DNA of 27,856 bases from Planctomycetota bacterium (GTDB taxonomy: Bacteria > Planctomycetota > B15-G4), in contig JACKHP010000038.1 in assembly GCA_020638905.1 (NCBI GenBank), positions 1 through 27,856 of the forward strand. Reading direction: 5' to 3'. The first letter of the stretch is position 1; each line of letters begins with the position of its first letter. The notes under the pieces are model-generated. The model saw nothing but the letters and a program-made list of their open reading frames with translations. It ran no database searches and was not told where the DNA came from. A program made the translations under genes and the position numbers. Shown here piece by piece: positions 15,690 to 24,204 of the stretch.

Positions 15690-17870
15690 TCACTCCTTGC
15701 CCTTCGGGTGGCACATGTAGCAGGCGCTGCTCGTCCAGACGTAGTTGCTCACGTTGTGGTGCTCGCTGGCCATGCTCGACTGGCTGTGCGCGTGGCAGTC
15801 GATGCACGAGAACTGCACGAAGTTGCTCGGGCTCGTGTGGCAGTCGATGCAGTCGAAGCCCTTGTGCTTGCCCGTCGTGATCGGGAAGTCGTGCTGGAAG
15901 GTCGCGCCGCTCCAGTGGCTCGTGCTGTGGCACGCCAGGCAGTCGACCGGGAAGCCCGCCGCCGCGTGGTCGGGGTCGTTCGTGTTGTCGTAGTCCGACT
16001 GGTGGCACGCGATGCAGTCGGTGGGCGTGCCTCCGTACACGCCGCCCACGTGGCACTGCGTGCAGTCGGTGCTCACGTGCGCCCCGGTGAGCGGCCAGCT
16101 CGAGTGCGAGAAGACGGCGCCCTGCCAGGTCGAGGTGGTGTGGCACGTCTCGCAGTCGGTGGGGAAGCCCGCCGCCGCGTGGTTCGGGTCACTCGTCGAG
16201 TCGTAGTCCGACTGGTGGCACTGGATGCAGTCCGTCGGCGTCCCGATGTAGACCCCGCCCACGTGGCACTGGGCGCAGTCGACCGCCGAGTGCGCGCCGG
16301 TGAGCGGCCACGAGGCGTGGTCGAAGAACGCGCCCTCCCAACCGCCGGTCGAATGGCAGTCCTCGCAGGTGGTCGGGAAGCCCGACGCGACGTGGTTCGG
16401 ATCGGACGCGCCGTCGTAGTCGGACTGGTGGCACGAGACGCAGTCCGTCGACGTCCCTCCGTACACGCCGCCCACGTGGCACTGCGCGCAGTCGACCGCC
16501 GAGTGCGCTCCGGTCAGCGGCCACATGGGATGGGTGAAGAACGCCCCGGCCCAGCCTCCGGTGGCGTGGCAGTCGTCGCAGGTCGTCGCGAAGCCGGCCG
16601 CCGCGTGGTCGGGGTCGTCGGTGCCGTCGTAGTCGGACTGGTGGCACGCGACGCAGTCGGTGGGCGTGCCCTGGTAGACGCCGCCCACGTGGCAGGCCGT
16701 GCAGTCGGTGCCCGAGTGCGCGCCGGTGAGCGGCCACGACGTGTGGTCGAAGAACGCGCCGGGCCATCCGCCGGTGCCGTGGCAGTCGTCGCAGGTGGTC
16801 GGGAAGCCGGAGCCGGCGTGGTCCGGGTCCTTCGCACCGTCGTAGTCGGACTGATGGCACTCGACGCAGGTCGTGGGCGTTCCCTGGTACACGCCGCCGA
16901 CGTGGCACGACTGGCAGTCGGCCGCCGCGTGCACGCCGGTGAGCGGCCACGAGGAGTGGTCGAAGCTCGCGCCCTGCCATCCCGCCGCGTTGTGGCACTG
17001 GTCGCAGTCGGTCGGGAAGCCCGCCGCCTGGTGGTCGGGCTCGGCCGTGTCGTAGTCGGACTGGTGGCACGCCGCGCAGTCGCTCGGCGTCCCGATGAAG
17101 TTGTTGCTCGCGTGGCAGGCCGCGCAGTCGGTGGCGGCGTGAGCACCCACGAGCGGGAACGCGTCGTGCCGGAAGCCGGCCCCGGCCCAGGACGTGGGCA
17201 CGTGGCACTCGTCACAGCCCGAGACCCAGCCCTGCACGGCGTGGTCGGGGGACTTCGCCTTCGCCAGGTCCTTGGCGTGGCAGGTCACGCACTCGGTGTC
17301 GGTGTGCGCGAAGTTGCCCACCTGCGCACCCTCGTGGCACGAGAAGCAGGCCGTGCCGGCGTGCGCGCCCACCAGCGGGAAGCGCGTACGCGAGTGCATC
17401 GCGATCTGCTCGTTGGGCTGCCAGTCCTGCGCGCCGTGGCAGTCCTCGCACGACGTGCCGAGCTGCGAACGGTGCGGGTCTTCGTGGCAGCCCTGGCAAC
17501 CGCGCGACGCGAACGTGCCCGCGGGACCGCGGTCGTTGTGGCAGCGCAGGCACTCGGCCCGGGCGTGCGCGCCCTCGAGCGGGACGCCGGTCTCGGCCAG
17601 GTGGTCGAACTCGAAGTCGTCGCGCACCACATTCCAGCTGTTCCCCACGTGGCACAACGAGCAGTCGGACGGGAAGCTGTCGTGCGGGACGACCGGTCCG
17701 CGCTCGTGCCACCACTGCTGAGGCTTCACGTCGAGCGGCACGTCGGCGCCGCGGAAGCGCATCAGCTCGTCGCTGCAACCGGCCAGCATCGGCAGCAGGA
17801 CCGCCAGGACGATCGCGAACGCCGTGCGCGACGCGCGCGCGGTCCGGACGGATTCGGGTCGGTCGGTCAT
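15690..17870 (-). CDS. 28-haem lipoprotein cytochrome c with tandem three-haem repeats
   Basis: The 726-residue protein has a lipobox LAGC (Cys32), so it should be exported and lipid-anchored. I count 28 CxxCH haem-binding motifs, the first at residue 70 and the last near 718. The central part (270-678) is a tandem array of a 71-residue unit with three CxxCH each: QSDYDxxxDPDHAAAGFPTDC, then GGWxGAFFDHxSWPLTGAH, then VGGVYxGTPTDC. The His in FDH and GAH may serve as distal haem ligands. Such chains pass electrons along closely packed haems, and the lipid anchor suggests an outer-membrane or cell-surface end point. It is the last gene of the four-gene operon; ATG at 17870 lies one base after the upstream stop and GGAGG lies seven bases before it. 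The substrate (metal, mineral, another cell) cannot be told. Confidence 0.92.
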   Translation of the reverse strand: MTDRPESVRTARASRTAFAIVLAVLLPMLAGCSDELMRFRGADVPLDVKPQQWWHERGPVVPHDSFPSDCSLCHVGNSWNVVRDDFEFDHLAETGVPLEGAHARAECLRCHNDRGPAGTFASRGCQGCHEDPHRSQLGTSCEDCHGAQDWQPNEQIAMHSRTRFPLVGAHAGTACFSCHEGAQVGNFAHTDTECVTCHAKDLAKAKSPDHAVQGWVSGCDECHVPTSWAGAGFRHDAFPLVGAHAATDCAACHASNNFIGTPSDCAACHQSDYDTAEPDHQAAGFPTDCDQCHNAAGWQGASFDHSSWPLTGVHAAADCQSCHVGGVYQGTPTTCVECHQSDYDGAKDPDHAGSGFPTTCDDCHGTGGWPGAFFDHTSWPLTGAHSGTDCTACHVGGVYQGTPTDCVACHQSDYDGTDDPDHAAAGFATTCDDCHATGGWAGAFFTHPMWPLTGAHSAVDCAQCHVGGVYGGTSTDCVSCHQSDYDGASDPNHVASGFPTTCEDCHSTGGWEGAFFDHASWPLTGAHSAVDCAQCHVGGVYIGTPTDCIQCHQSDYDSTSDPNHAAAGFPTDCETCHTTSTWQGAVFSHSSWPLTGAHVSTDCTQCHVGGVYGGTPTDCIACHQSDYDNTNDPDHAAAGFPVDCLACHSTSHWSGATFQHDFPITTGKHKGFDCIDCHTSPSNFVQFSCIDCHAHSQSSMASEHHNVSNYVWTSSACYMCHPKGKE
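15837..17063 (-). repeat. Tandem 213-bp coding repeats, five full units plus one partial
   Basis: Units begin at the Gln codon of QSDYD at 17063, 16853, 16640, 16427, 16214 and 16001 on the minus strand. The spacing is 210 bases for the first unit and 213 for the rest, and the sixth is cut short after its second haem motif. The DNA is highly alike between units (for example GTAGTCGGACTGGTGGCAC recurs), which points to expansion by in-frame duplication. The inner acidic stretch after QSDYD is the most variable part. Confidence 0.9.
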
Positions 17871-17871
17871 G

Positions 17872-19620
17872 TCAGAACCTCCGCTGGAGGAAGACGCCCA
17901 GGTGGGTCGAGTCGAGGTCGCCGGCGCGATCTTCGAGGAAGATCGAGACGCTGGTGAGTGAAGAGATCGAGAGGAAGACGCTCGCGCGCAGGATCCGGTG
18001 CATCTCGTCGATCGAGCCGCCGTTGATGCCGTCCTGCGAGGTGTAGGTCGAGAACTCGCTCGTGAGATCGACGCTGCCGCCGTCGAAGGCGCGGCTCACA
18101 CCGACCCGGAAGCCGTCGCCGTCGCTCGTGCCGCCGGTGCGCGTGAAGACCGCCAACGAGAGCGCGCCGCGGTCCCAGGGGACGTTGCGGATGCGCGTGC
18201 GCAGCTCGGCGCTGCCGCCGCTGTCGTCCTGGTCGGTCCAACGGTCGACGCGCTCGTCGACCCGCACGTCGTCGGTGACCTGCTGCCAGGCCGACAGGCC
18301 CACGCGCGTGGTCTGGTTGTCGAGCAGCGCCTCGGCCGTGATCGGGCTGAACTCGTTGCGCAGCAGCTCGGGGTAGCGCAGGCGCGAGCCGTTCACCGAG
18401 ACGCCCGAGCGGCTGCCGATGCGGTACGTGCCCGACAGCCGCACCTCGGTGAACTCGAAGCCGTCCTTCTTGACCGTGTCGTTCGGACCGTAGTAGTCGG
18501 CCCACACCGCACCGCGCATCGAGAAGGGTCCGTCGGGAGTGTACTCGGCCGTACCCAGCACGAGCTGGCGGTCGGCCTTGCCCTTGTGCCACGTGCCCTG
18601 CAGCGCCGCACCCAGCGCGAGGTCGTCCTCGCCTCCGCCGTCGTCGCGCATGAACAGCGCGACCTGCGAGTCGGAGCCCGTCTGCTGGTCGGCGAAGGGC
18701 TCCGGCATGTAGCCGACGCTCGCGCCGATGCGGTCGCCCTCGGCGTCACGACGCGAGACCTCGACGCCGTCGAGCAGTCCCAGCTCGGGGAACTCGTGCT
18801 GGAGGAAGCGGCCGACCTCGAGGCGTCGAGGTTCGTCGCGCGTGCCGCCCCACGACCAGGACGCGCGGTCGAGACGTCCCTTGGTCTCGCTCGTGTCGGT
18901 GCTGCCGTCGATGGACGACGAACGGTGGAAGACCTCGCCGTCGACGTGCAGCGTGCCGCCCTTGCCGAACGCGTTCTCGAGCCACGCCTCGGCGCCCAGG
19001 CGCGAGAGCGTGTAGGTGCGATCGACGAAGCCGCCGTCCTTCGTGACGTCGTACGTGAACCAGCTGCGCCCGCGCACCTCCATCGGACGCTCGGCGCGCG
19101 TCGGGCTGTCGACCGCGGTGAGCAGCGGCTGCGACGCGTCGAACTCCGAGGCGTCCATCGTCCAGGGCGGGTGATCGGGGATCGTCTTGCCGTCGCCCTG
19201 GGGGACGCCGGCCGCCTCGTCCTCGAGTTGCCCTTCGATCTGCAGGCGCGCCACGGGCACCACGACTTCGGCCCGGTCGCCGATGGCGATGCCGTCGCCC
19301 TCGTCGTCGAGCAGCACGCGACAGCTCGTGGACGAGACCGCCGCGACCTCGCCCTTCACCGACGCCCCGCCGATGGGGTAGACCCACGCCTCGTCGCCGG
19401 GCTCGACGCCCGCCAGCCGGCCCACCTCGAAGTACACCTGCCCCACCGAGACCGAGGTCACGACCGTCTGGACGCGCAGCCAGTCGCCCGCCTCGTCCGA
19501 CTCGCTCGACGCGGCCGCCGGCGGCGGCGCGGCCTCGTCCTGGGCCGAGGCCGATGCGCACAGGGCGACGAGCAGCAGCGCCGGCAGCCACGGGACGAGG
19601 GCGTGGTGTCGCGCGTTCAC
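17872..19620 (-). CDS. Outer-membrane beta-barrel of a cytochrome conduit
   Basis: The 582-residue protein has a clear Sec signal ending ASA-QDE (cleavage after 26). Residues about 45-125 form a small beta-rich domain (SVGQVYFEVGRLAGVEPGDEAW, then CRVLLDDEGDGIAIGDRAEV) that looks like an SH3-like fold. From about 180 to the end the sequence alternates hydrophobic and polar residues in repeated strands with aromatic ends, typical of a large outer-membrane barrel, and the last residue is Phe (LGVFLQRRF), the usual outer-membrane sorting signal. There is no CxxCH. Flanked in one operon by two giant cytochromes, it is best read as the porin sheath that lets a cytochrome cross the outer membrane, in the manner of MtrB/PioB. 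Direct similarity to those was not tested. GTG at 19620 overlaps the upstream stop (GTGA) with GGGGA upstream. Confidence 0.75.
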   Translation of the reverse strand: MNARHHALVPWLPALLLVALCASASAQDEAAPPPAAASSESDEAGDWLRVQTVVTSVSVGQVYFEVGRLAGVEPGDEAWVYPIGGASVKGEVAAVSSTSCRVLLDDEGDGIAIGDRAEVVVPVARLQIEGQLEDEAAGVPQGDGKTIPDHPPWTMDASEFDASQPLLTAVDSPTRAERPMEVRGRSWFTYDVTKDGGFVDRTYTLSRLGAEAWLENAFGKGGTLHVDGEVFHRSSSIDGSTDTSETKGRLDRASWSWGGTRDEPRRLEVGRFLQHEFPELGLLDGVEVSRRDAEGDRIGASVGYMPEPFADQQTGSDSQVALFMRDDGGGEDDLALGAALQGTWHKGKADRQLVLGTAEYTPDGPFSMRGAVWADYYGPNDTVKKDGFEFTEVRLSGTYRIGSRSGVSVNGSRLRYPELLRNEFSPITAEALLDNQTTRVGLSAWQQVTDDVRVDERVDRWTDQDDSGGSAELRTRIRNVPWDRGALSLAVFTRTGGTSDGDGFRVGVSRAFDGGSVDLTSEFSTYTSQDGINGGSIDEMHRILRASVFLSISSLTSVSIFLEDRAGDLDSTHLGVFLQRRF

Positions 19621-21968
19621 TTCACGGTCCCCGCGGCATGGCAGTCGTTGCACTGGTTGCCCAGCGGGCGGTAGCGCGTGACCGGTCCGTAGCCGGGCAC
19701 GTCGACGGACATGTGGCAGGCGTCGCACGCCACGCCGACGTGACGCGCGTCGAGCGGGAAGCTCGTCGTGTCGTGGTCGAACACGAGTTCGGCGAACGAC
19801 TCGGCCACCGTGTGGCAGCGCTCGCAGTCGGTGGCGCCGTCGACGTCGAACTGCCCGAGGTGGACGTCGTCGTGGCACGCGACGCAGGTCGTCCCGCGCA
19901 CGGAGCCGAAGGTCACGCTGCCGAAGTCGGTGCCGCGCGGCGCGACGTGGCAGCCGTCGCACGAGGCGCGCGCGTGCGCACCCTGCAGCGGGTAGTCGGC
20001 CCACAGCGCGTGGTCGAAGGCCACCGGCGCGGCGCGCGTGCTGCGGAAGGCCTCCTCGGTGTGGCACCGCGCGCAGCCCTCGCGTCCCTCGACGCGACGC
20101 GGCAGGTCGTCGCGGTCGAACAGTCCGCCGTGGACGTCGACGTGGCAGCTCGCGCAGTCCTCCGGCGTGTCCGCGAAGACGCGTAGCGCGCCGGGCGCGG
20201 GCACCTCGTGGCAGCGGTCGCAGCCCACCGCCTGATGGCTGCCGCGCAGAGGGAAGTCGCACAGCGCGTGCTGCGCCAGGTCGAAGCGCGCTGGGACGAA
20301 CCTCGTGCGGGCGTGGCATTGCAGGCAGCCGCCGTCCGCGAACGGACCGTCGGCGAACTGGCCGCGGTGCACGTCCTCGTGGCAGGCCTGGCACGTGTCC
20401 GGGTCGCGCACCGGGACGTCGGTCGTGCCGTCCGCCAGCCAGCGCACCGCGTCGGCGAGACCGAAGCCCTCGTGGCACTGCTTGCACTCGAGTCCGGCGT
20501 GGGGCTTCTCGAGCGGGAAGCCCGAGGCCGCGTGCCAGCCCTCGCCGTCGGCCAGCGGACGTCCCAGGAAGCCCTTGCGCTTCGTGTCGTGGCACGCGGC
20601 GCAACTCTGCGCGGGCTCGGCCACGGCCAGCGCCACGGCCGCGCGCGCGACGAACGACGCGCGGTGCGGCGACGCGTGGCAGTCCTTGCACTGCGAGGTC
20701 GTGCCGACGAACTCGCGCGGCACCTCGGGCTGCGGCTGCTCGTGGCAGGCCTGGCACTCGGCCTCGGCGTGGGCGCCCTCGAGCGGGAACGCGGTCGCCG
20801 CGTGACGCTCCACGTCGAAGGTCGTGGGGTGGAAGTCCTCGCGTCCGTGGCAGTCGAGGCAGCGCCCGTCGTGCACGGGGTCGAACTGCCCGCCGTGCGG
20901 ATCGGCGTGGCACGCGACGCACGCGTCCTCGGTGCGACCCGGGAAGCGCGCGGCGAAGGCCTCGGCGCCGCCCTCGGCGAAGACCGCGGTGCCGATGTCG
21001 AGGTGGCACTGGTCGCAGCGCAGTCCTGCGTGCGGACCGACGAGGGCGAAGCCCGAGGCGTCGTGCACCTTCGCGACCGGCTCGGTCGGGAGCGCGGCGA
21101 AGTCGGCGTGCGCCGCCGCGTGGCAGCCGCGACAGGTCGACTCCTCGTCGGAGAGTCCGCGCTCGTCGGCCACGCCCTCCAGGAACGTGTCGCGGTGCGG
21201 CGACTCGTGGCACGAGACGCACTCGCGCTCGCGCGGCGGACGGGTCTCCTCGTGCACGAGCAGCGAGACCGCGAAGGGCGAGTCGTCCGCGTGGCACTCG
21301 ATGCACTCGACGTCGGCGTGCGAGCCCACCAGCGGACAGATCTCGGTGTGCGCGAAGCCGGCCACGTCGTCGAACGCCTGCTCCTGCCCGTGGCAGTGGG
21401 CGCAGTCGTTGCCGTAGCTGCCCTTGTGCTCGTCCTCGTGGCAGGCCACGCAGGTCTCGGAGAGGCCGCCGAAGCGCATCGCGTCCTTCGGCAGCGGGTC
21501 GGCGTGGACGTTCTCGTGGCACTTCACGCACTCGAGCCGGTCGTGCAGGCCCTCGAGCGCGAAACCCAGGCCGGCGTGCTCGAACGACTCGACGTCGGGG
21601 ACGCCGGCGCGCGCGAACGCCACGCGGTTCACGAGCGGGAACCCTTCGCCGTGGTGGTCCTCGTGGCAGCGCGCGCAGCCCGACACGTCCTGGATGCCGT
21701 GCAGGCCTTCGTGCGCGTCGATCTGCGCGGCGATGGCCTCGTGGCACTCGAGGCAGGCGCCGTCCATCGAGGCGCCGCCGAAGGCGTCGCCGTGGCACGA
21801 GGCGCAGCTCTCGGGACCCTGCAGGTCGGACTCGCGTCCGTGCACGCGGGCCAGCGCGCCGGGCGACGTGTTGTCCCACTCGAGCGCGAACGCCACGGCC
21901 ACGAGCAGGAGCGAACCCAGGGTGGCGGCGAGGCGCGGCGAGGCGTGTCGTCTCTGTCCCTGGGCCAC
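19617..21968 (-). CDS. 26-haem periplasmic cytochrome c
   Basis: The 783-residue protein has an N-terminal export segment (RRHASPRLAATLGSLLLVAVAFA, possible cleavage after AFA) with no lipobox. I count 26 CxxCH motifs from residue 55 to near the C-terminus. It is not a clean tandem array: pairs such as CxxCH-x-DPHxGxF and FPLxGxHxxxxCxxCH recur with irregular spacing, so it is related in style to, but older and more diverged than, the 28-haem partner. Its predicted place is the periplasm, taking electrons from the membrane oxidoreductase encoded upstream and passing them to the barrel complex. GTG at 21968 follows the upstream stop by four bases; the ribosome binding site is weak. The stop overlaps the barrel start by four bases. 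Confidence 0.92.
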   Translation of the reverse strand: MAQGQRRHASPRLAATLGSLLLVAVAFALEWDNTSPGALARVHGRESDLQGPESCASCHGDAFGGASMDGACLECHEAIAAQIDAHEGLHGIQDVSGCARCHEDHHGEGFPLVNRVAFARAGVPDVESFEHAGLGFALEGLHDRLECVKCHENVHADPLPKDAMRFGGLSETCVACHEDEHKGSYGNDCAHCHGQEQAFDDVAGFAHTEICPLVGSHADVECIECHADDSPFAVSLLVHEETRPPRERECVSCHESPHRDTFLEGVADERGLSDEESTCRGCHAAAHADFAALPTEPVAKVHDASGFALVGPHAGLRCDQCHLDIGTAVFAEGGAEAFAARFPGRTEDACVACHADPHGGQFDPVHDGRCLDCHGREDFHPTTFDVERHAATAFPLEGAHAEAECQACHEQPQPEVPREFVGTTSQCKDCHASPHRASFVARAAVALAVAEPAQSCAACHDTKRKGFLGRPLADGEGWHAASGFPLEKPHAGLECKQCHEGFGLADAVRWLADGTTDVPVRDPDTCQACHEDVHRGQFADGPFADGGCLQCHARTRFVPARFDLAQHALCDFPLRGSHQAVGCDRCHEVPAPGALRVFADTPEDCASCHVDVHGGLFDRDDLPRRVEGREGCARCHTEEAFRSTRAAPVAFDHALWADYPLQGAHARASCDGCHVAPRGTDFGSVTFGSVRGTTCVACHDDVHLGQFDVDGATDCERCHTVAESFAELVFDHDTTSFPLDARHVGVACDACHMSVDVPGYGPVTRYRPLGNQCNDCHAAGTVK

Positions 21969-21972
21969 GACG

Positions 21973-24204
21973 TCAATTCCCGAAGAACCGGCCGTAGCGC
22001 AACGCCGCGCCCACGTGCAGCACCACGAGCAGGATCATCAGCAGCGCGACCCAGCGGTGGATCCAGCGCCAGGACGCGACGACCGCGCGCACGTCCTCGA
22101 AGTGCGCCGAGGCCAGCGCCGTCTTGTGCGCGCGCCGCGCGAGCGCCGCGAGGCGGCTGATCGTCGCGTCGGCCACGCCCTGCTCGCGTCCCTCCTCGCG
22201 CAGCCGCTGCAGGATGCGACGCATGCGGAACTGCCCCGCCACGAGCGCCACCAGCCGCGACGGGAAGGAACCCGTCCAGCGACGCTGCTGCACGAGCTCC
22301 TCGATCTCGTCGCGCACCTTGCCGCCGAAGCCGCGGCCGGCCTCGTCCCACTCGGCCGAGAGCGCGGCGAGGCGCCGACGCACCTCGTCGAGGGCCAGCT
22401 CCTTGCCGTTGGCCGCGCGCGGGACGAACGCGTACAGGTAGCGTCCGACGGCGCCGGTCACGACCAGCACGGCGAGCGAGAGGAACGCGTGGCCGCCGAC
22501 GCTGCGGCGCGGCGCCATGCCGGCGTGCAGCAGCACGAGCAGCACCGAGAGCAGGCCCGTGCCGACGTGCACGGTCATCCAGGCCTTGAGCGAGCCCGGC
22601 AGGCGCTCGCCCCAGCGCGAGCGGCGCAGCAGGTACGACAGGTTCACGAGCACGAGCAGCGTGGCGCCCACGCCGAGCCCGAGACCGAGCGGCGACGACG
22701 GCGCGAGCAGGGCGTGCTCGTCGGCCAGCGGACGCTCCTCGGGCAGCAGCGTGTAGTACCCGCGGAAGGCCAGCGTCATCGCGAAGGTGACCGAGGCCAG
22801 CGCCAGCGTCACCGCGAGCGCGTCGCGCAGTCCGCTGCCCTGCTCGGCGAGCGGCGTCTCCTGCGGGCGGTCGTCGGGGTCGAACGAGACGCCGCTGCGC
22901 TCGAGCAGCGCGAACGGCGGCACGCCGCCGGCCATCACGAACACCTCGTCGTTGGGGACGTCGACCCGGCGGCGTCCACCCTCGTCGTCGCCCACGACGA
23001 GACGCACGCGGTCGTCGCCGATGATCTCGACCTCGCTCTCGCGCAGCACGGCGAGGCGTCCCTCGGCCTCGAAGCGCTCGAGCTTGTCCTGGTTGCCGGC
23101 CTTGAGGCGCGAGAACGTCTTCTTGCGGTAGCTGAGCGTGACCTCGTTGCCGGGCTGCTCGGCGAGTCCGACGGCGGCCTCGACGGCGCTGTCGCCGCCG
23201 CCCACCACGAGCAGCTTGCGGCCCGTGTACGACTGGGCGTCGATCAGGTCGTACGCGACCTTGACCGAGTCCTCGCCCGGGACGCCCAGCTTGCGCGGCG
23301 AGCCGCGGCGTCCGAGGCACAGGCTCACGGCGCGCGCACGCAGCATGCCGGCGCTCGTGTGCACCTCGAACGTGCCGTCGTCCCGGCGCACGACCTGCTC
23401 GAACACGGCGCCGGTGCGCACCGGCAGCTCGTGCTCGCGCACGAGCTGCTCCCAGAGCTCCATGAGCTCTTCCTTGCTGTACGACGTGCGCGCGAGCCGT
23501 CCGTGCAGCGGGAGGTCGACGGGCTGCGTCATGACGAGCTTGCGGCGCGGGTAGCGCGCCACCGTGCCGCCGAGCTTCTCCTGCTCGAGGGTCCTGAACG
23601 CGAGGCCGCGCTTCTTGGCCTGCAGCGAGCACGCGATGCCGGCCGGTCCCGCGCCGACGATCACGAGGTCGAGCAGGGAGGGATCGACGTCGCGCGACGG
23701 TCCGTCGGCGAGCACGCGCTCGGCCACCACGTCGGCCACGTTCGTCCCGTGCTGGATCGCGGTGCGGATGAGCGCATAGCCGGTGACCTCGCCGGCCAGG
23801 AACAGGTTCGGCACGCCGGTCGACTCGAGGTCGGACGTGATCGCCGGCAGGTCGCGGCGCTCCGACACGTCGCCGAGGGTGAGCGCGATGGCCCCCACCG
23901 GACACGCGTCGGCGCAGCGTCCGTGACCGACGCAGCGCGCGCCGTGGGCCACCACCGCCTGGCCGTGCACGAGCTCGAGCACGCCCTCCTCGGGGCAGGC
24001 CTTGATGCACGTCGCGCACCCGAGACAGCGCGAGAGGTCGATCCACGGGTGCTGCAGGCGCGCCTTGTGGCTGCCCGACGCCCGCGCCTCCTCGACCGCG
24101 GCGAGGCCGCTCGTGGTGCGCTGGAGTTCGGCGCGCCGTCCCTGCTGCGCGATGAGCGCCAGGACGTTCGCGACGAGGATGAGGGCGAGCAAGCCCCAGG
24201 TCAT
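21973..24204 (-). CDS. Ferredoxin-flavin-cytochrome b fusion oxidoreductase
   Basis: The 743-residue membrane protein has four parts: an N-terminal helix (4-19); two [4Fe-4S] motifs, C60-x2-C63-x2-C66-x3-C70-P and C91-x2-H94-x2-C97-x3-C101-P; a TrxB-like FAD/NAD(P)H domain with GAGPAG at 184-189 and GGGDSA at 335-340 but without the CxxC redox disulfide; and a membrane domain (about 461-735). In the membrane domain, one helix holds H546 and H560 and the last helix holds H716 and H730. Both pairs are H-x13-H, the spacing used in cytochrome b for two haems stacked across a membrane. A soluble helical insert (about 600-710) separates the two helices. The predicted role is electron exchange between cytoplasmic NAD(P)H or ferredoxin and the periplasmic cytochrome encoded next. 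ATG at 24204 is chosen because it begins the membrane helix; the frame is open upstream, but that part looks non-coding. Confidence 0.82.
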   Translation of the reverse strand: MTWGLLALILVANVLALIAQQGRRAELQRTTSGLAAVEEARASGSHKARLQHPWIDLSRCLGCATCIKACPEEGVLELVHGQAVVAHGARCVGHGRCADACPVGAIALTLGDVSERRDLPAITSDLESTGVPNLFLAGEVTGYALIRTAIQHGTNVADVVAERVLADGPSRDVDPSLLDLVIVGAGPAGIACSLQAKKRGLAFRTLEQEKLGGTVARYPRRKLVMTQPVDLPLHGRLARTSYSKEELMELWEQLVREHELPVRTGAVFEQVVRRDDGTFEVHTSAGMLRARAVSLCLGRRGSPRKLGVPGEDSVKVAYDLIDAQSYTGRKLLVVGGGDSAVEAAVGLAEQPGNEVTLSYRKKTFSRLKAGNQDKLERFEAEGRLAVLRESEVEIIGDDRVRLVVGDDEGGRRRVDVPNDEVFVMAGGVPPFALLERSGVSFDPDDRPQETPLAEQGSGLRDALAVTLALASVTFAMTLAFRGYYTLLPEERPLADEHALLAPSSPLGLGLGVGATLLVLVNLSYLLRRSRWGERLPGSLKAWMTVHVGTGLLSVLLVLLHAGMAPRRSVGGHAFLSLAVLVVTGAVGRYLYAFVPRAANGKELALDEVRRRLAALSAEWDEAGRGFGGKVRDEIEELVQQRRWTGSFPSRLVALVAGQFRMRRILQRLREEGREQGVADATISRLAALARRAHKTALASAHFEDVRAVVASWRWIHRWVALLMILLVVLHVGAALRYGRFFGN

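Noticed and set aside
15837..17063. Regular repeats that could be taken for a CRISPR array
   Set aside because: The 213-base period is in frame, encodes CxxCH units and lies inside a cytochrome gene; there are no spacers and no cas genes.
17872..21879. A single giant minus-strand frame joining the barrel to an upstream frame
   Set aside because: Upstream of 19620 it is a shadow of the 26-haem cytochrome, which has 26 CxxCH motifs in its own frame. The barrel starts at the GTG with a signal peptide.
24000..24025. CATC in the fusion oxidoreductase, the same tetrapeptide as the TrxB active site
   Set aside because: It is part of the first ferredoxin motif C-x2-C-x2-C-x3-C-P, not a redox disulfide in the flavin domain, which lacks CxxC.
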